A stretch of 64,000 nucleotides of DNA, from contig CP053688.1 of the NCBI GenBank assembly GCA_013200995.1, positions 3,100,001-3,164,000 of the forward strand, written 5' to 3'. The translations under genes were made by a program, and so were the position numbers. This DNA comes from Arthrobacter citreus (GTDB lineage Bacteria; Bacillota; Bacilli; Bacillales; Bacillaceae_G). Within the stretch, counting starts at the first letter, position 1, and each line of letters opens with the position of its first letter. Below, one piece after another: positions 7,973 through 17,054 of the stretch. Under the pieces are notes generated by a model. That model searched no databases, was not told where the DNA came from, and saw only the letters and a program-made list of their open reading frames with translations.

Positions 7973-8080
7973 TTTGTTCACCTTTAAATATTTTTAAGTT
8001 AATTATATCAACTTAACGACTTTTGTAATTTGGGGGAATTGAGTATTTATTACATAAAATTCAATTTATTCATTTAGCAG

Positions 8081-8113
8081 CTATCCTGCCATTATGTTGA
8101 ATAAGGATCCTCT
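8081..8113 (-). repeat. Degenerate fragment of the gene-tail repeat
   Basis: CTATCCTGCCA then TTATGTTGAATAAGGA resembles the outer part of copy 4 (4891-4917). The palindromic core is not kept. Confidence 0.4.
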
Positions 8114-8149
8114 ATGACATTATTAAAGTTTGGGTATTTATGACAAAAA

Positions 8150-8182
8150 AACAGAAAAACCCTCAATAGGGTCTCTCTGTTT
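8150..8182 (-). terminator. yhbH terminator
   Basis: ACAGA...TCTGT with CCCT/AGGG inner pairs, followed by T-rich sequence on the minus strand. A diverged duplicate is at 498-538. Confidence 0.7.
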
Positions 8183-8222
8183 CTCACATTCTACGAATTT
8201 TGCACTCCATTTAATCCACTCT

Positions 8223-9416
8223 CTATTTCGCTGCCTTCTCATACTCCTGTTTAAAGAAGCTCTTCATTGAATGGAAAACATCTGATTTTTGTTTTAGGAT
8301 GTAGTAGCGGAATTTTTCATCGTTAATGTTTTTATACGCGGACATTAGTGTAGAGTGTCGATTGTATTGGTTTACTTCCCCATAACCAAACATATTGCTA
8401 ACTTTCATTAATTCTTGAACTAATTTTACACAGCGAGCATTATCAGATGTTAAGTTATCTCCATCAGAGAAATGGAATGGATAAATATTGTATCTTTCAG
8501 GTGAATATTTGTATTCAATAACTTCTAATGCTTTTCGATATGCAGATGAACAGATTGTTCCTCCACTTTCTCCTTTTGTGAAAAATTCTTCTTCAGTCAC
8601 TACTTTAGCTTCTGTATGATGCGCGATAAACTCAATGTCTACAGACTCATACTTTGTTCTTAAAAATCTAGTCATCCAAAAGAAGAAGCTACGTGCCATA
8701 TACTTTTCCCATAAGCCCATACTTCCGCTCGTATCCATCATTGCAAGTACGACGGCTTTAGATTCAGGTTTTCTAATTTCGTTCCATGTGCGGAATTTTA
8801 AGTCTTCTGGTGATATAGGATAGAATGACGGTGTCCCACTCATGGCATTACGTTTAAATGCAGACATCATTGTTCGCTTTTTATCAATATTACCCATTAA
8901 ACCTGTTTTTCGAATATCATTAAATTCAATGTTTTCCACTGTGTTTAAATCTTGTTCTTTTCTTTTTAGATCAGGTAATTCTAACTGACTAAAAAGAGCT
9001 TCCTCTAATTCCATTAGTGAAACCTCTGCCTCATAATAATCTTCACCTGATTCTTTTCCTGCGCCTTGCCCTTTACCAGCACCTTTTTGCGGCTGGCCAC
9101 CTTGTGAACCATCTCTTGCTACTACATCGCCAACTTTACTGTCTCCAGTACCCTGACCAACGTGTTTATTTTTATCATAGTTGTATCTAATCTTATACTC
9201 ATCTAGTGACCGAATTGGAATTTTTACTACATCGCGTCCGTTTGACATTATGATGCTTTCTTCTGTGATTAAATCGGCTAAATTCTTTTTTATCGCCTCT
9301 TGTACCTTCTCTTGGTGTCGCTGTTGGTCATCGTGTCCTTTACGATGGAGGGTCCAGTCTTCCTGTGAAATGGTAAAATTATGCTTTTGTTCATGTTCAT
9401 TATTTTCATTACTCAT
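8223..9416 (-). CDS. yhbH: YhbH, DUF444 sporulation protein
   Basis: The 397-residue protein belongs to the family that travels with PrkA kinases in spore-formers and with SpoVR in other bacteria. An N-terminal region of charged helices (to about 110) and a Gly/Gln-rich linker (about 108-125) precede a von Willebrand A-like domain with the metal-site motif MDTSGSMG (about residue 228) and FSDGDN. In B. subtilis yhbH is expressed in the mother cell and sits directly after prkA; here an aldo/keto reductase gene lies between them. The start ATG 9416 follows GGGAGGG. A broken copy of its 3' end is at 582-785. Confidence 0.93.
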   Translation of the reverse strand: MSNENNEHEQKHNFTISQEDWTLHRKGHDDQQRHQEKVQEAIKKNLADLITEESIIMSNGRDVVKIPIRSLDEYKIRYNYDKNKHVGQGTGDSKVGDVVARDGSQGGQPQKGAGKGQGAGKESGEDYYEAEVSLMELEEALFSQLELPDLKRKEQDLNTVENIEFNDIRKTGLMGNIDKKRTMMSAFKRNAMSGTPSFYPISPEDLKFRTWNEIRKPESKAVVLAMMDTSGSMGLWEKYMARSFFFWMTRFLRTKYESVDIEFIAHHTEAKVVTEEEFFTKGESGGTICSSAYRKALEVIEYKYSPERYNIYPFHFSDGDNLTSDNARCVKLVQELMKVSNMFGYGEVNQYNRHSTLMSAYKNINDEKFRYYILKQKSDVFHSMKSFFKQEYEKAAK

Positions 9417-9700
9417 TTTCTTTCCCTCCCTTACTTGTTTTGATTTATTTGTAAAAATAAAAAAATCGTCACACAGTAATACACATTTGCATAAACTAAT
9501 TCGGTAGGTGATTTTCTACCCTTTTTTATGGATTACTCTATCATATGCAGAAGGACACAATAATTGACAATGTTTCTTCTAAATTTTACACCCATTTTTT
9601 CAGAAAATAGGACGAGTCCTTAAAATTAAATATATTTATATAAAAATTTTAATCAATTTTTGTCAGAAAAATTACACAATATTGAACTAAAAAAAAACAA

Positions 9701-9740
9701 AAAATAAGTGGAAAACTAGAAAAAGTTCTCCACTTATTTT
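9701..9740 (-). terminator. Terminator after the aldo/keto reductase
   Basis: AAAATAAGTGGA pairs with TCCACTTATTTT, followed on the minus strand by further T residues. Confidence 0.75.
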
Positions 9741-9742
9741 TT

Positions 9743-10645
9743 TTATGGTAAATTATGTCCCATACCAGCTACATAAATTCTTAACCATTGTTCCGCTGTC
9801 ATATTCAATTTTGTAGACTCAACAGCTGTTTTAACACGTTCAATTTTACCTGAACCAACGATTGGCATCATTTTAGCAGGATGAGCTAATAGCCATGCAT
9901 ACATTACTTCATCAATTGAATTTGCGCCAATCTCACTAGAAATTTCTTCAAGCATCGCTCGCACACGTACCGCAGCTTCAGACTGACTTGTAAAAATTTG
10001 ACCACCTGCTAGTGGAGACCAGATCATCGGAGCAATCTCTTTTTCAAGTAATAAATCAATTGTTCCCTTATCAAAATGCTCTAATTGCATCGGTGAAACT
10101 TCAATTTGATTAGTTACTAAAGGCATTTCAAGGTGAGCTTGTAATGCATTAAATTGAGATGGTAAAAAGTTTGATACTCCAAAATGACGTACTTTACCTT
10201 CTGCATGAAGCTGATTAAATGCTTCAGCTACTTCTTTTGGATTCATAAAAGGATTTGGTCTATGTATTAATAATAAATCGATATAATTCGTTTGAAGATT
10301 TTTCAAAGAATTGTTAACGCTCATCAAAATATGTTCTTTACTAGTATCATAATGATTCATTTTCAATTCCGGAAATTTTGATGATTTTAACTTGATGCCA
10401 CATTTAGTAATGATTTGAATATTTTCTCTTAGCTCCGGTTTTAATGCTAAAGCTTTTCCAAAAATTTCTTCACAAGTATATCCACCATAAATATCGGCAT
10501 GATCAAAAGTTGTAATGCCTAATTCGATACACTCTTCTATAAACGCTACTAATTGTTCAGATGTCATATTCCATTCGCCTAAGCGCCATAAACCATGGAT
10601 TATTTGTGAAAACTCAAGACCTTCAGTTAATTGAATTCTTTTCAT
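9743..10645 (-). CDS. Aldo/keto reductase (YdhF-like)
   Basis: This 300-residue TIM-barrel NADPH-dependent oxidoreductase carries the AKR tetrad: DHADIYGG (Asp and Tyr, about residues 48-54), ITKCG (Lys, about 81) and LLLIHRP (His, about 128). GVSNF (about 158) and GSGKIERV (cofactor phosphate site, about 263) are also present. The family reduces carbonyl compounds, but the substrate is unknown. It lies between prkA and yhbH, which are neighbours in B. subtilis, so it is an insertion in that pair. Its own terminator makes it a single-gene unit. Confidence 0.88.
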   Translation of the reverse strand: MKRIQLTEGLEFSQIIHGLWRLGEWNMTSEQLVAFIEECIELGITTFDHADIYGGYTCEEIFGKALALKPELRENIQIITKCGIKLKSSKFPELKMNHYDTSKEHILMSVNNSLKNLQTNYIDLLLIHRPNPFMNPKEVAEAFNQLHAEGKVRHFGVSNFLPSQFNALQAHLEMPLVTNQIEVSPMQLEHFDKGTIDLLLEKEIAPMIWSPLAGGQIFTSQSEAAVRVRAMLEEISSEIGANSIDEVMYAWLLAHPAKMMPIVGSGKIERVKTAVESTKLNMTAEQWLRIYVAGMGHNLP

Positions 10646-10715
10646 AAACGCTACTCACCCTTCTATTATTGATTATTATAATTATAGGATAAACGATTTG
10701 AATTGCAAAAGAAAA

Positions 10716-10736
10716 CGGCTATCTAATAGATAGCCG
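10716..10736 (-). terminator. Terminator after prkA
   Basis: CGGCTATCT pairs with AGATAGCCG, followed by TTTTC on the minus strand. Confidence 0.65.
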
Positions 10737-10746
10737 CTTAAACATT

Positions 10747-12642
10747 TTATCGGTTTAGTAATGAGCCTACATAGCGTAATAATTCATTTGCTGATGATGA
10801 GTTATATCCATACTCATCAATTAGACGACTAACTACATCATTAATTTTCTTTAACTGACGCTCATCCGGCGTTTTTGTGGATGTCGTGATTTTTACAACA
10901 TCCTTTAAATCTGAAAAAAGTTTCTTTTGAATTGCCTCTTTTAATCTTTCATGTGAATTATAATCAAAACGTTTTCCTTTTCGAGCATATGCTGAAATTC
11001 GAATTAAGATTTCTTCGCGGAATGCTTTCTTCGCATTTTCAGAAATTCCAATTTGCTCCTCAATCGAACGCATTAGTTTCTCATCTGGATTCATTTCTTC
11101 ACCAGTTAGAGGATCACGCAGCTTATTCTTGTTGCAATAAGCTTCAACATTATCTAGATAGTTATCCATCAATGTTTTAGCAGACTCCTCATATGAGTAC
11201 ACGAAAGCCTTTTGAACTTCATTTTTCGCTATATCATCGTATTCTTTTCGTGCGATTGATATAAAGTTCATATATCTTTCACGGTCTTCATTTGAAATTG
11301 AAGGGTGCTGATCCAATCCATCTTTTAATGAACGTAAAACATCTAACGCATTAATGGATGGAATCTCTTTTCGAATAATTGTAGATGAAATACGGTTAAT
11401 TACATAACGTGGATCGATACCATGCATACCTTCATCTAAATATTCCTTCTTCAGTTCTTCTAAATCAACCGTGTTATAGCCTTCTACCATTTCACCATCA
11501 TATAAACGCATCTTCTTCACTAAATCAATATCTCCTCGTTTTGGTTCTTTTAAACGAGTAAGAATTGTAAACATTGCTGCAACACGTAATGTATGTGGAG
11601 CAATATGAACATTTGAAACATCACTTTCAGAGATCATTTTTTGATAAATTCTCTCTTCTTCACTTACTCTTAAATTGTACGGAATTGGCATTACAATAAT
11701 ACGCGAGTGTAGCGCTTCATTCTTCTTATTGTTAATAAAGGATCTGTACTCTGTTTCATTCGTATGTGCAATGATTAGTTCATCCGCAGAAATCAATGCA
11801 AAACGCCCTGCCTTAAAGTTACCTTCTTGCGTCAGGGATAGTAAGTGCCATAAAAACTTTTCATCACATTTTAACATCTCTTGGAATTCCATCATTCCCC
11901 GGTTAGCTTTATTCAATTCACCATCAAATCGATAAGCACGTGGATCTGATTCCGATCCAAATTGAGCAATTGTGGAAAAATCAATACTACCTGTTAAGTC
12001 TGCAATATCTTGGGACTTAGGATCTGATGGACTAAAGGTACCTATTCCAACTCGACGATCCTCTGATAAGAAAATTCTTTCTACCATAACATCTTCAATT
12101 CTTCCACCAAACTCTTGTTCAAGTCTCATTAAATTTAAAGGTGAAAGATTTCCTTCAATTCGAACTCCATATTCAGTGAAAAAGTCATCTCTCAAATGGT
12201 TAGGAATTAAATGCAATGGATCTTCATGCATCGGGCAACCTTTAATTGCGTAGATTGCACCTTGATCATTCCTTGAATAAGATTCTAAGCCTCTCTTTAG
12301 CATCGTAACTAGTGTAGATTTACCACCACTTACAGGACCCATTAATAATAAAATACGTTTTTTTACATCTAATCTCTTGGCAGCGGGATGGAAGTATTCT
12401 TCCACGAGCCTCTCTAAAGCTTCTTCTAATCCATATAGGTTGTTATTAAAGAAACTATAGGTTTTTTTACCATTAACTTCTTCAATACCTGCGTCTTTAA
12501 TCATATTATAAATTCTAGAATGTGCAGTTTGTGCAACCAATGGCTCTTCTTTTAACATTTCAAGATACTCAGCAAAAGTGCCTTCCCATCTCAGTCTTTG
12601 TTCCATGTCCCGGTGCTGCTCAAGTTTCTTTAAAATATCCAT
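10747..12642 (-). CDS. prkA: PrkA serine protein kinase / AAA+ protein
   Basis: The 631-residue length equals my recollection of B. subtilis PrkA. An N-terminal AAA+ domain shows the Walker A motif GPVSGGKSTL (about residue 103) and the C-terminal part carries the PrkA kinase-like domain (about 380-630). In B. subtilis it is a sporulation protein of the inner spore coat/mother cell and is reported to affect the sigmaK programme. AGGAGG before ATG 12642 decides that start over the upstream ATG 12666. The next gene downstream is an aldo/keto reductase and then yhbH, with which PrkA is functionally linked. Confidence 0.95.
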   Translation of the reverse strand: MDILKKLEQHRDMEQRLRWEGTFAEYLEMLKEEPLVAQTAHSRIYNMIKDAGIEEVNGKKTYSFFNNNLYGLEEALERLVEEYFHPAAKRLDVKKRILLLMGPVSGGKSTLVTMLKRGLESYSRNDQGAIYAIKGCPMHEDPLHLIPNHLRDDFFTEYGVRIEGNLSPLNLMRLEQEFGGRIEDVMVERIFLSEDRRVGIGTFSPSDPKSQDIADLTGSIDFSTIAQFGSESDPRAYRFDGELNKANRGMMEFQEMLKCDEKFLWHLLSLTQEGNFKAGRFALISADELIIAHTNETEYRSFINNKKNEALHSRIIVMPIPYNLRVSEEERIYQKMISESDVSNVHIAPHTLRVAAMFTILTRLKEPKRGDIDLVKKMRLYDGEMVEGYNTVDLEELKKEYLDEGMHGIDPRYVINRISSTIIRKEIPSINALDVLRSLKDGLDQHPSISNEDRERYMNFISIARKEYDDIAKNEVQKAFVYSYEESAKTLMDNYLDNVEAYCNKNKLRDPLTGEEMNPDEKLMRSIEEQIGISENAKKAFREEILIRISAYARKGKRFDYNSHERLKEAIQKKLFSDLKDVVKITTSTKTPDERQLKKINDVVSRLIDEYGYNSSSANELLRYVGSLLNR

Positions 12643-13010
12643 GGACAAGTACCTCCTTCTTCTCATCTGTAAGAGAGATTATTAAAGGATATGCAAGGAT
12701 GTCCGTACTCATGCTATATCTTTCTTTAGGAAAATATATTTTATCACTTTCTAATCTGTTGAACGTATTATGACTAAAGTCACGAGATTCTAAGAACGGA
12801 TCATTTCCTTTCTTACGATTAGTAGTATAGATAATCGCTATTATTTGGGAGCATGAATGTACCTTTCTAACACAGCAATCATAGTAAATTGCTTTACAGT
12901 ATTTTGAATGGATTATTCTTATTTTTATATGTGAGCTATTAGATTTTTTAAAAGAAAATTAGTAACAAGCGTAATTGTCCTTCATTTGAATCTAGTTTGA
13001 TAAATTTCCT
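12643..13010. other. Intergenic region between prkA and a small ORF
   Basis: No gene, RNA or repeat is recognised. It must hold the promoter of prkA on the minus strand, but I see no clear sigma motif. Confidence 0.5.
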
Positions 13011-13039
13011 TTCATAATTCTACGTTTTTTTTGTATAAT
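13011..13039 (+). promoter_or_regulatory. SigA-type promoter for the 31-aa ORF
   Basis: -35 TTCATA (13011-13016, four of six) and a perfect -10 TATAAT (13034-13039) with 17 bases between. Confidence 0.55.
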
Positions 13040-13084
13040 AAGTTTAGGGTATTGGGAATTTTTCAATTGGGAGGATACATACTG

Positions 13085-13180
13085 ATGAGACTAGTATTAA
13101 TTTTATTAGTTACAGCATCATTCTTGACAGCAATTTTCGCAGCTGGATATAATGACAGACCTGGACTGAAAAACCGATAA
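13085..13180 (+). CDS. Small membrane peptide (31 aa), unknown function
   Basis: MRLVLILLVTASFLTAIFAA is one membrane helix or signal-like segment, followed by a short polar tail GYNDRPGLKNR. The ORF has all signals of a real gene: a promoter with TATAAT at 13034, GGGAGG ten bases before ATG 13085, and a strong terminator right after the stop. No family is recognised. It is the only plus-strand gene between prkA and trmL. It may be a membrane-anchored regulator peptide, but that is a guess. Confidence 0.7.
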   Translation: MRLVLILLVTASFLTAIFAAGYNDRPGLKNR

Positions 13181-13190
13181 TATTTCAAAG

Positions 13191-13250
13191 GATGCTTCTA
13201 AAAACGGATCTTAATTTATTTTAGCCGTTTTTATGGAAGCATCTTTTTTT
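13191..13250 (+). terminator. Terminator after the 31-aa ORF
   Basis: GATGCTTC and TAAAAACGG pair with CCGTTTTTA and GAAGCATC, followed by a run of T on the plus strand. Confidence 0.85.
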
Positions 13251-13291
13251 GCTGATTAGTCTTTTAATTAAGTTACATTAAAGTTAAATGC

Positions 13292-13318
13292 AAAAAAAAA
13301 ATCACCATTTAAGGTGAC
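13292..13318 (-). terminator. Terminator after trmL
   Basis: GTCACCTT...GGTGAT hairpin then nine T on the minus strand. Confidence 0.75.
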
Positions 13319-13327
13319 TTTTGTTTA

Positions 13328-13822
13328 TTATTTCGTATAATCCTTTACTTTTAGCAATTCACGAAAATCTTGCTGACGTAAAGCTTCGTAAATTAAAATT
13401 GCAGCAGTGTTTGATAAATTTAGAGATCTAATATGATCTGTCATCGGTATACGTAAACAAGTTTCCATATTTTTTTCAATTAATTCCTTTGGAAGACCTG
13501 TAGTTTCTCTACCAAATACAAAGAAAATTTCTTCATCTAAATTTGTATAGTCAAAGTTAGAATAAGTTTTTTCGCCAAATTTAGTAATAAAATAAAACTT
13601 TCCATCTTTATATTTATCAAATAAATCATCTAAGGAATCATGATAATGAATATCTACATGTTCCCAATAATCAAGTCCAGCTCTTTTTAACATTTTATCA
13701 TCAGTTGAAAATCCTAATGGACGAATTAAATGCAAACTTGTATCAGTTCCTGCACAAGTACGTGCAATATTCCCTGTATTTGCTGGAATTTGTGGTTGAT
13801 ATAATACAACGTGTATTCCCAT
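13328..13822 (-). CDS. trmL: tRNA (cytidine(34)-2'-O)-methyltransferase TrmL (CspR)
   Basis: A 164-residue SPOUT-fold enzyme that methylates the ribose of the wobble base of certain leucine tRNAs. Visible motifs: [17 protein letters not shown] at the N-terminus, [11 protein letters not shown] (SAM-binding knot, about residue 105), and [19 protein letters not shown] at the C-terminus. GTG 13831 is inside the site AGAGGTG, so ATG 13822 is the start. In B. subtilis cspR lies between yhbB and prkA, as here. Two leucine tRNA genes are in the array nearby. Confidence 0.95.
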   Translation of the reverse strand: MGIHVVLYQPQIPANTGNIARTCAGTDTSLHLIRPLGFSTDDKMLKRAGLDYWEHVDIHYHDSLDDLFDKYKDGKFYFITKFGEKTYSNFDYTNLDEEIFFVFGRETTGLPKELIEKNMETCLRIPMTDHIRSLNLSNTAAILIYEALRQQDFRELLKVKDYTK

Positions 13823-13884
13823 CTCTTTCACCTCTATATTGTTTCAATGCTCTCTATTATACCAAATTCATTATTAATAAGGTA

Positions 13885-14802
13885 TTATTCCATCGGAGGA
13901 TTAGAAAAACCATCAATTATATGAAAAAACTTGTACTTTATATTCTCTGTAAAAGCAGTTGAATCATAATATGACCAATATCTTTTACGACTATTAACAG
14001 TATGTGCATTCACTAATGGTTCACCATTTTCATCCTTAGCAACGACAATTGTACAGTGATTCCAGACACCATCACCTTCGAAATCATATACAATAATATC
14101 TCCTAATGAAAGCTGCATTTGAGAAGACACTTCTTCTGCCTTAATTTCACTTTTAGCATTTGGCAGAAATCGCCTTAACGCATGTGCAACTCTCCAGCTA
14201 TAACTACTGTTCGAATGATTTCTATACCACCAACCTACTCCAGGTTTTGGCATTCCTACCATTTTAACTCCACCAGCCCTTAAGCATTGGGATATAAAGT
14301 TAGTGCAATCATTGGCATACAAAGGATATTCCTTATTATGGCCATCCCACCATGTTTCAGCATATTTAACAGCATTAAATCGGTTATATCCACTATTTCG
14401 ATCAGTTGACTCACTTTCAGCTATGTCTTCTTCTTCCTCGACTTCAATGGGTTCAAGATGATAATCAACTGGAAAGGCGATATCATATAAAATCTCTTCT
14501 TTTTCAATCGCCATTTGTCTTTGTTCTTGATCTTCTTCAAAATATAAATCAGTTTGCTTTAAAAAATATCTAGTATGCAAAGTATAATTAATATACGTTA
14601 TGTCATTTTCGCTCCAAAGATTGCTAACCTCGAGGTTTCCATATACCTTTACTAAAGAAACATTACGTTTATTATATAGTTCAACTTTACGTTGAATCGT
14701 CTGATATTCTTGCTCTTGAATAAGATGGCTTCTTTGTCCTTCACCAAAATAAAGCTGTAATCTTTTTTTTAAATAACGCTCTAAAAGGTCGCGATTAAAC
14801 AA
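13885..14802 (-). CDS. yhbB: YhbB-like putative amidase (amidase_6 domain)
   Basis: The C-terminal half (about residues 155-300) is an amidase_6 domain of the NlpC/P60-like superfamily: YNRFNAVKYAETWWDGHN, then the catalytic-looking Cys in YANDCTNFISQCLRAGG, and a His in DGVWNHCTIVV. The N-terminal half is charged and helical. No signal peptide is seen, so it may act on peptidoglycan fragments inside the cell or in the spore. GGGGG followed by TTG 14802 suggests that start; ATG 14823 lacks a site. Order queG-yhbB-trmL is as in B. subtilis. Confidence 0.85.
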   Translation of the reverse strand: MFNRDLLERYLKKRLQLYFGEGQRSHLIQEQEYQTIQRKVELYNKRNVSLVKVYGNLEVSNLWSENDITYINYTLHTRYFLKQTDLYFEEDQEQRQMAIEKEEILYDIAFPVDYHLEPIEVEEEEDIAESESTDRNSGYNRFNAVKYAETWWDGHNKEYPLYANDCTNFISQCLRAGGVKMVGMPKPGVGWWYRNHSNSSYSWRVAHALRRFLPNAKSEIKAEEVSSQMQLSLGDIIVYDFEGDGVWNHCTIVVAKDENGEPLVNAHTVNSRKRYWSYYDSTAFTENIKYKFFHIIDGFSNPPME

Positions 14803-14878
14803 GATAATCCCCCTTTTCAACATTTATTTATATTCTATACGATGTTGAAAAATAGGAGATTATACCACTCATTATTCT

Positions 14879-16003
14879 TTACTTCGAAAGAATAGCATTA
14901 ATTTCATTTAAAACAATCTCGTCTTCCTCATATTGTAAACAACTTTCGATAAAAGGAGTACCGTCCTCTCCTTCTATTTCTGAAATAGCCCAGATAGCGG
15001 TTCCTCTGATTACAGGCCGCACATCTTTTTTTGCTAATTGTTTTAAATCCTCTATTGCTGATTCGTCTTTAAAATGGGCCAATGCCAAAATAGCATTTCG
15101 CTGAATTGGATTCTTTCCTCTCCATGACCCAGACATTTGACCAAACCTACTTTTAAACTCTCTATTACTCAACTTTAATACTGAACGTAATAAGGGTTTA
15201 ACAGACTCAGCATCTGCTTCCATCTCTGCATGATGAGTAAAATTAACGCCTTTATTTTTAGGACATACAGTCTGACAAGTATCACAACCATATATACGAT
15301 TTCCAATCTCTTTTCGAAACTCAACAGGAATCATTTCTTTTGTTTGAGTTAAAAATGCTATACAATTCTTAGCATTCAATTGACCTGGTGAAACAATAGC
15401 ACTTGTAGGACATACATCTATACACTTTGTGCACTCCCCACATTGATCCTCAATAGGTGTATCCGGCACAAAGGGTAAAGAAGTAATCATTTCTCCTAAA
15501 TATACATATGAACCAAAATCAGGAGTAATAATAGAGCAATTTTTAGCGCTCCAACCTAACCCGGCACGCTCTGCTACAGCTCGGTCTACTAACTCACCCG
15601 TATCGACCATCGACTGGACCTTTGCATTTGGATAATGCAATAAAATAAATGACTCAAGCTGTAGTAATTTCTTTTTAACTACTATATGGTAATCCTCGCC
15701 CCAAGAAGCTCTACAAAATATACCTCTTGTAGAACCTTTTTTGCTTTTAGGAGGATTTTTCAACTTAGAAGGATATGCTAAAGCAATTGCAATAATTGAA
15801 TTTGCTTCTGTCATAATCTTTCTAGCATCTACCCTTCTTTCAATATCCTTTGTCTCAAAACCCGATTGAAAATTTAATTCCTGCTGATTATACAAACGAC
15901 TCTTTAATGTTAAAAACGGATCAACAGTCGTAAAACCAATCTTATCTATTCCGATTTCCTTACTATATGAAATCAATTCCTTTTGAAATTCTTTAATATT
16001 CAC
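14879..16003 (-). CDS. queG: Epoxyqueuosine reductase QueG
   Basis: This cobalamin-dependent enzyme carries out the last step of queuosine synthesis on tRNA, reducing epoxyqueuosine. The DUF1730 domain is N-terminal. A double 4Fe-4S module follows, with CGECTKCIDVCP (about residue 193) and CDTCQTVCPKN (about 245). The C-terminal part (about 300-370) is HEAT-like repeats. About 374 residues from GTG 16003, which follows AGGTGA by five bases. It starts the minus-strand block queG-yhbB-trmL. Confidence 0.94.
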   Translation of the reverse strand: MNIKEFQKELISYSKEIGIDKIGFTTVDPFLTLKSRLYNQQELNFQSGFETKDIERRVDARKIMTEANSIIAIALAYPSKLKNPPKSKKGSTRGIFCRASWGEDYHIVVKKKLLQLESFILLHYPNAKVQSMVDTGELVDRAVAERAGLGWSAKNCSIITPDFGSYVYLGEMITSLPFVPDTPIEDQCGECTKCIDVCPTSAIVSPGQLNAKNCIAFLTQTKEMIPVEFRKEIGNRIYGCDTCQTVCPKNKGVNFTHHAEMEADAESVKPLLRSVLKLSNREFKSRFGQMSGSWRGKNPIQRNAILALAHFKDESAIEDLKQLAKKDVRPVIRGTAIWAISEIEGEDGTPFIESCLQYEEDEIVLNEINAILSK

Positions 16004-16123
16004 AAGAATCACCTAACTGCCTGTTAATTTACAAATTATATTTTCTATTCTAGTCAGAAAATTAATTATTTATCTAATTATGACACAAAAGCTTTCTTTA
16101 AAATTCTTTTTAAATATAAAAAA

Positions 16124-16163
16124 ACGCAATGTATCGTTCTTCATTGAATCAATACACTGCGTT
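16124..16163 (-). terminator. Strong orphan hairpin with T-run
   Basis: AACGCA-TGTAT pairs with ATACA-TGCGTT, followed on the minus strand by seven T. No minus-strand gene is seen between here and the tRNA array, so what it terminates is unclear. Confidence 0.7.
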
Positions 16164-16485
16164 GTTATCAAGTTATAAGTGCTAAGCTACTAATACAAAT
16201 GTAATAAGTATTTAGTAGGTTTTTAATGAACTTGTAATTAAATTTATCATAAATATGTCATATATTCAAGAATAAATGCAAATTTTGTCGAAACAAGTAT
16301 GTTAATTAAGTAGCTGCTATCCAATTTCTTCTCGGTAATGAACGTTGTATCAAATACATGAACTAATACTAATCAAAACATTATTGAGCTTATATAAGAG
16401 ATTTTGAAAGATTTGTAGAAATTTGAATAAAGGTATCGCCAATTATCCCATAGAATTCTTCTATTATAAGGTAAAAATAGGAGGA
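16164..16485. other. Gap with no recognised gene
   Basis: AT-rich. It must hold the promoter of the gene at 16494. A minus-strand transcript ending at 16124 would also have to begin here or read through from the array. Confidence 0.4.
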
Positions 16486-16493
16486 GAGTTGTT

Positions 16494-16799
16494 ATGACAG
16501 ATACTATGGCAATTGAAGAAAAAGATCCGCTAGTTGAAAGTTTAGAAGGTGTCTGTAGTTTAATTGAAGAAACGAATGACAGAATTGATTTTACACAGGA
16601 TACACTGATGGAGCTTGATCGCTACAATAATGAGAAATTAAAAAATGCAAAGCAATTTACTTTTAAAGTAGCAGCAGCTAGTCTGTTAGTAGCAACAACT
16701 GGTTTAGTAGTTGCTTTAGCGAATAAGAGGAAAACAAAAGAAAATAACTATGATTGGTACAATGCAAAGAAAAAAACTAAATTTGTTAAAATGCAGTGA
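16494..16799 (+). CDS. Small single-pass membrane protein of unknown function (101 aa)
   Basis: I do not recognise the family. An acidic helical N-terminus (residues 1-50, ESLEGVCSLIEETNDRIDFTQ) is followed by one membrane segment (about 58-77, VAAASLLVATTGLVVALA) and a very basic tail (KRKTKENN...KKKTK). GGAGGAGAG precedes ATG 16494. A strong terminator follows, so it is a single-gene unit between queG and the tRNA array. Confidence 0.7.
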   Translation: MTDTMAIEEKDPLVESLEGVCSLIEETNDRIDFTQDTLMELDRYNNEKLKNAKQFTFKVAAASLLVATTGLVVALANKRKTKENNYDWYNAKKKTKFVKMQ

Positions 16800-16825
16800 G
16801 AGCTGCAGAGATAAATTAATAAAGA

Positions 16826-16865
16826 TAGGCAGCGACCATTGAGATAGTCGCTGCCTTATTTTTTA
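16826..16865 (+). terminator. Terminator after the 101-aa gene
   Basis: GGCAGCGAC pairs with GTCGCTGCC and is followed by T-rich sequence. Confidence 0.85.
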
Positions 16866-16923
16866 CACTGAATGCGATATTAGTTTAGAACTATGCGTAT
16901 TACATTAATTAAACTTTTAAATC

Positions 16924-16957
16924 AAAAAAGAGTTCTGCATTTCTGCAAAACCCTTTT
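16924..16957 (-). terminator. Terminator after tRNA-Leu(CAA)
   Basis: GGGTTTTGCA pairs with TGCAGAACTC, then a run of T on the minus strand. Confidence 0.7.
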
Positions 16958-16971
16958 CCTTGTTTTCAATA

Positions 16972-17054
16972 TAGCGGTGACAGGACTTGAACCTGCACAT
17001 CCGTGAAGATACCTGATTTTGAGTCAGGCGTGTCTGCCATTCCACCACACCGCC
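16972..17054 (-). tRNA. tRNA-Leu(CAA)
   Basis: Anticodon loop CTCAAAA gives CAA. It has a long variable arm and GGTTCAAGTC in the T loop, and CCA is not encoded. It is separated from the rest of the array by a terminator and about 320 bases, so it may have its own promoter. Confidence 0.93.

Noticed and set aside
2640..8120. Integron cassette array
   Set aside because: The tails are spaced like attC sites, but the core sites and an integron integrase are missing; reported only as cassette-like.
800..8140. Prophage or conjugative element
   Set aside because: No integrase, capsid, portal, relaxase or transfer gene; only accessory single genes and an intron.
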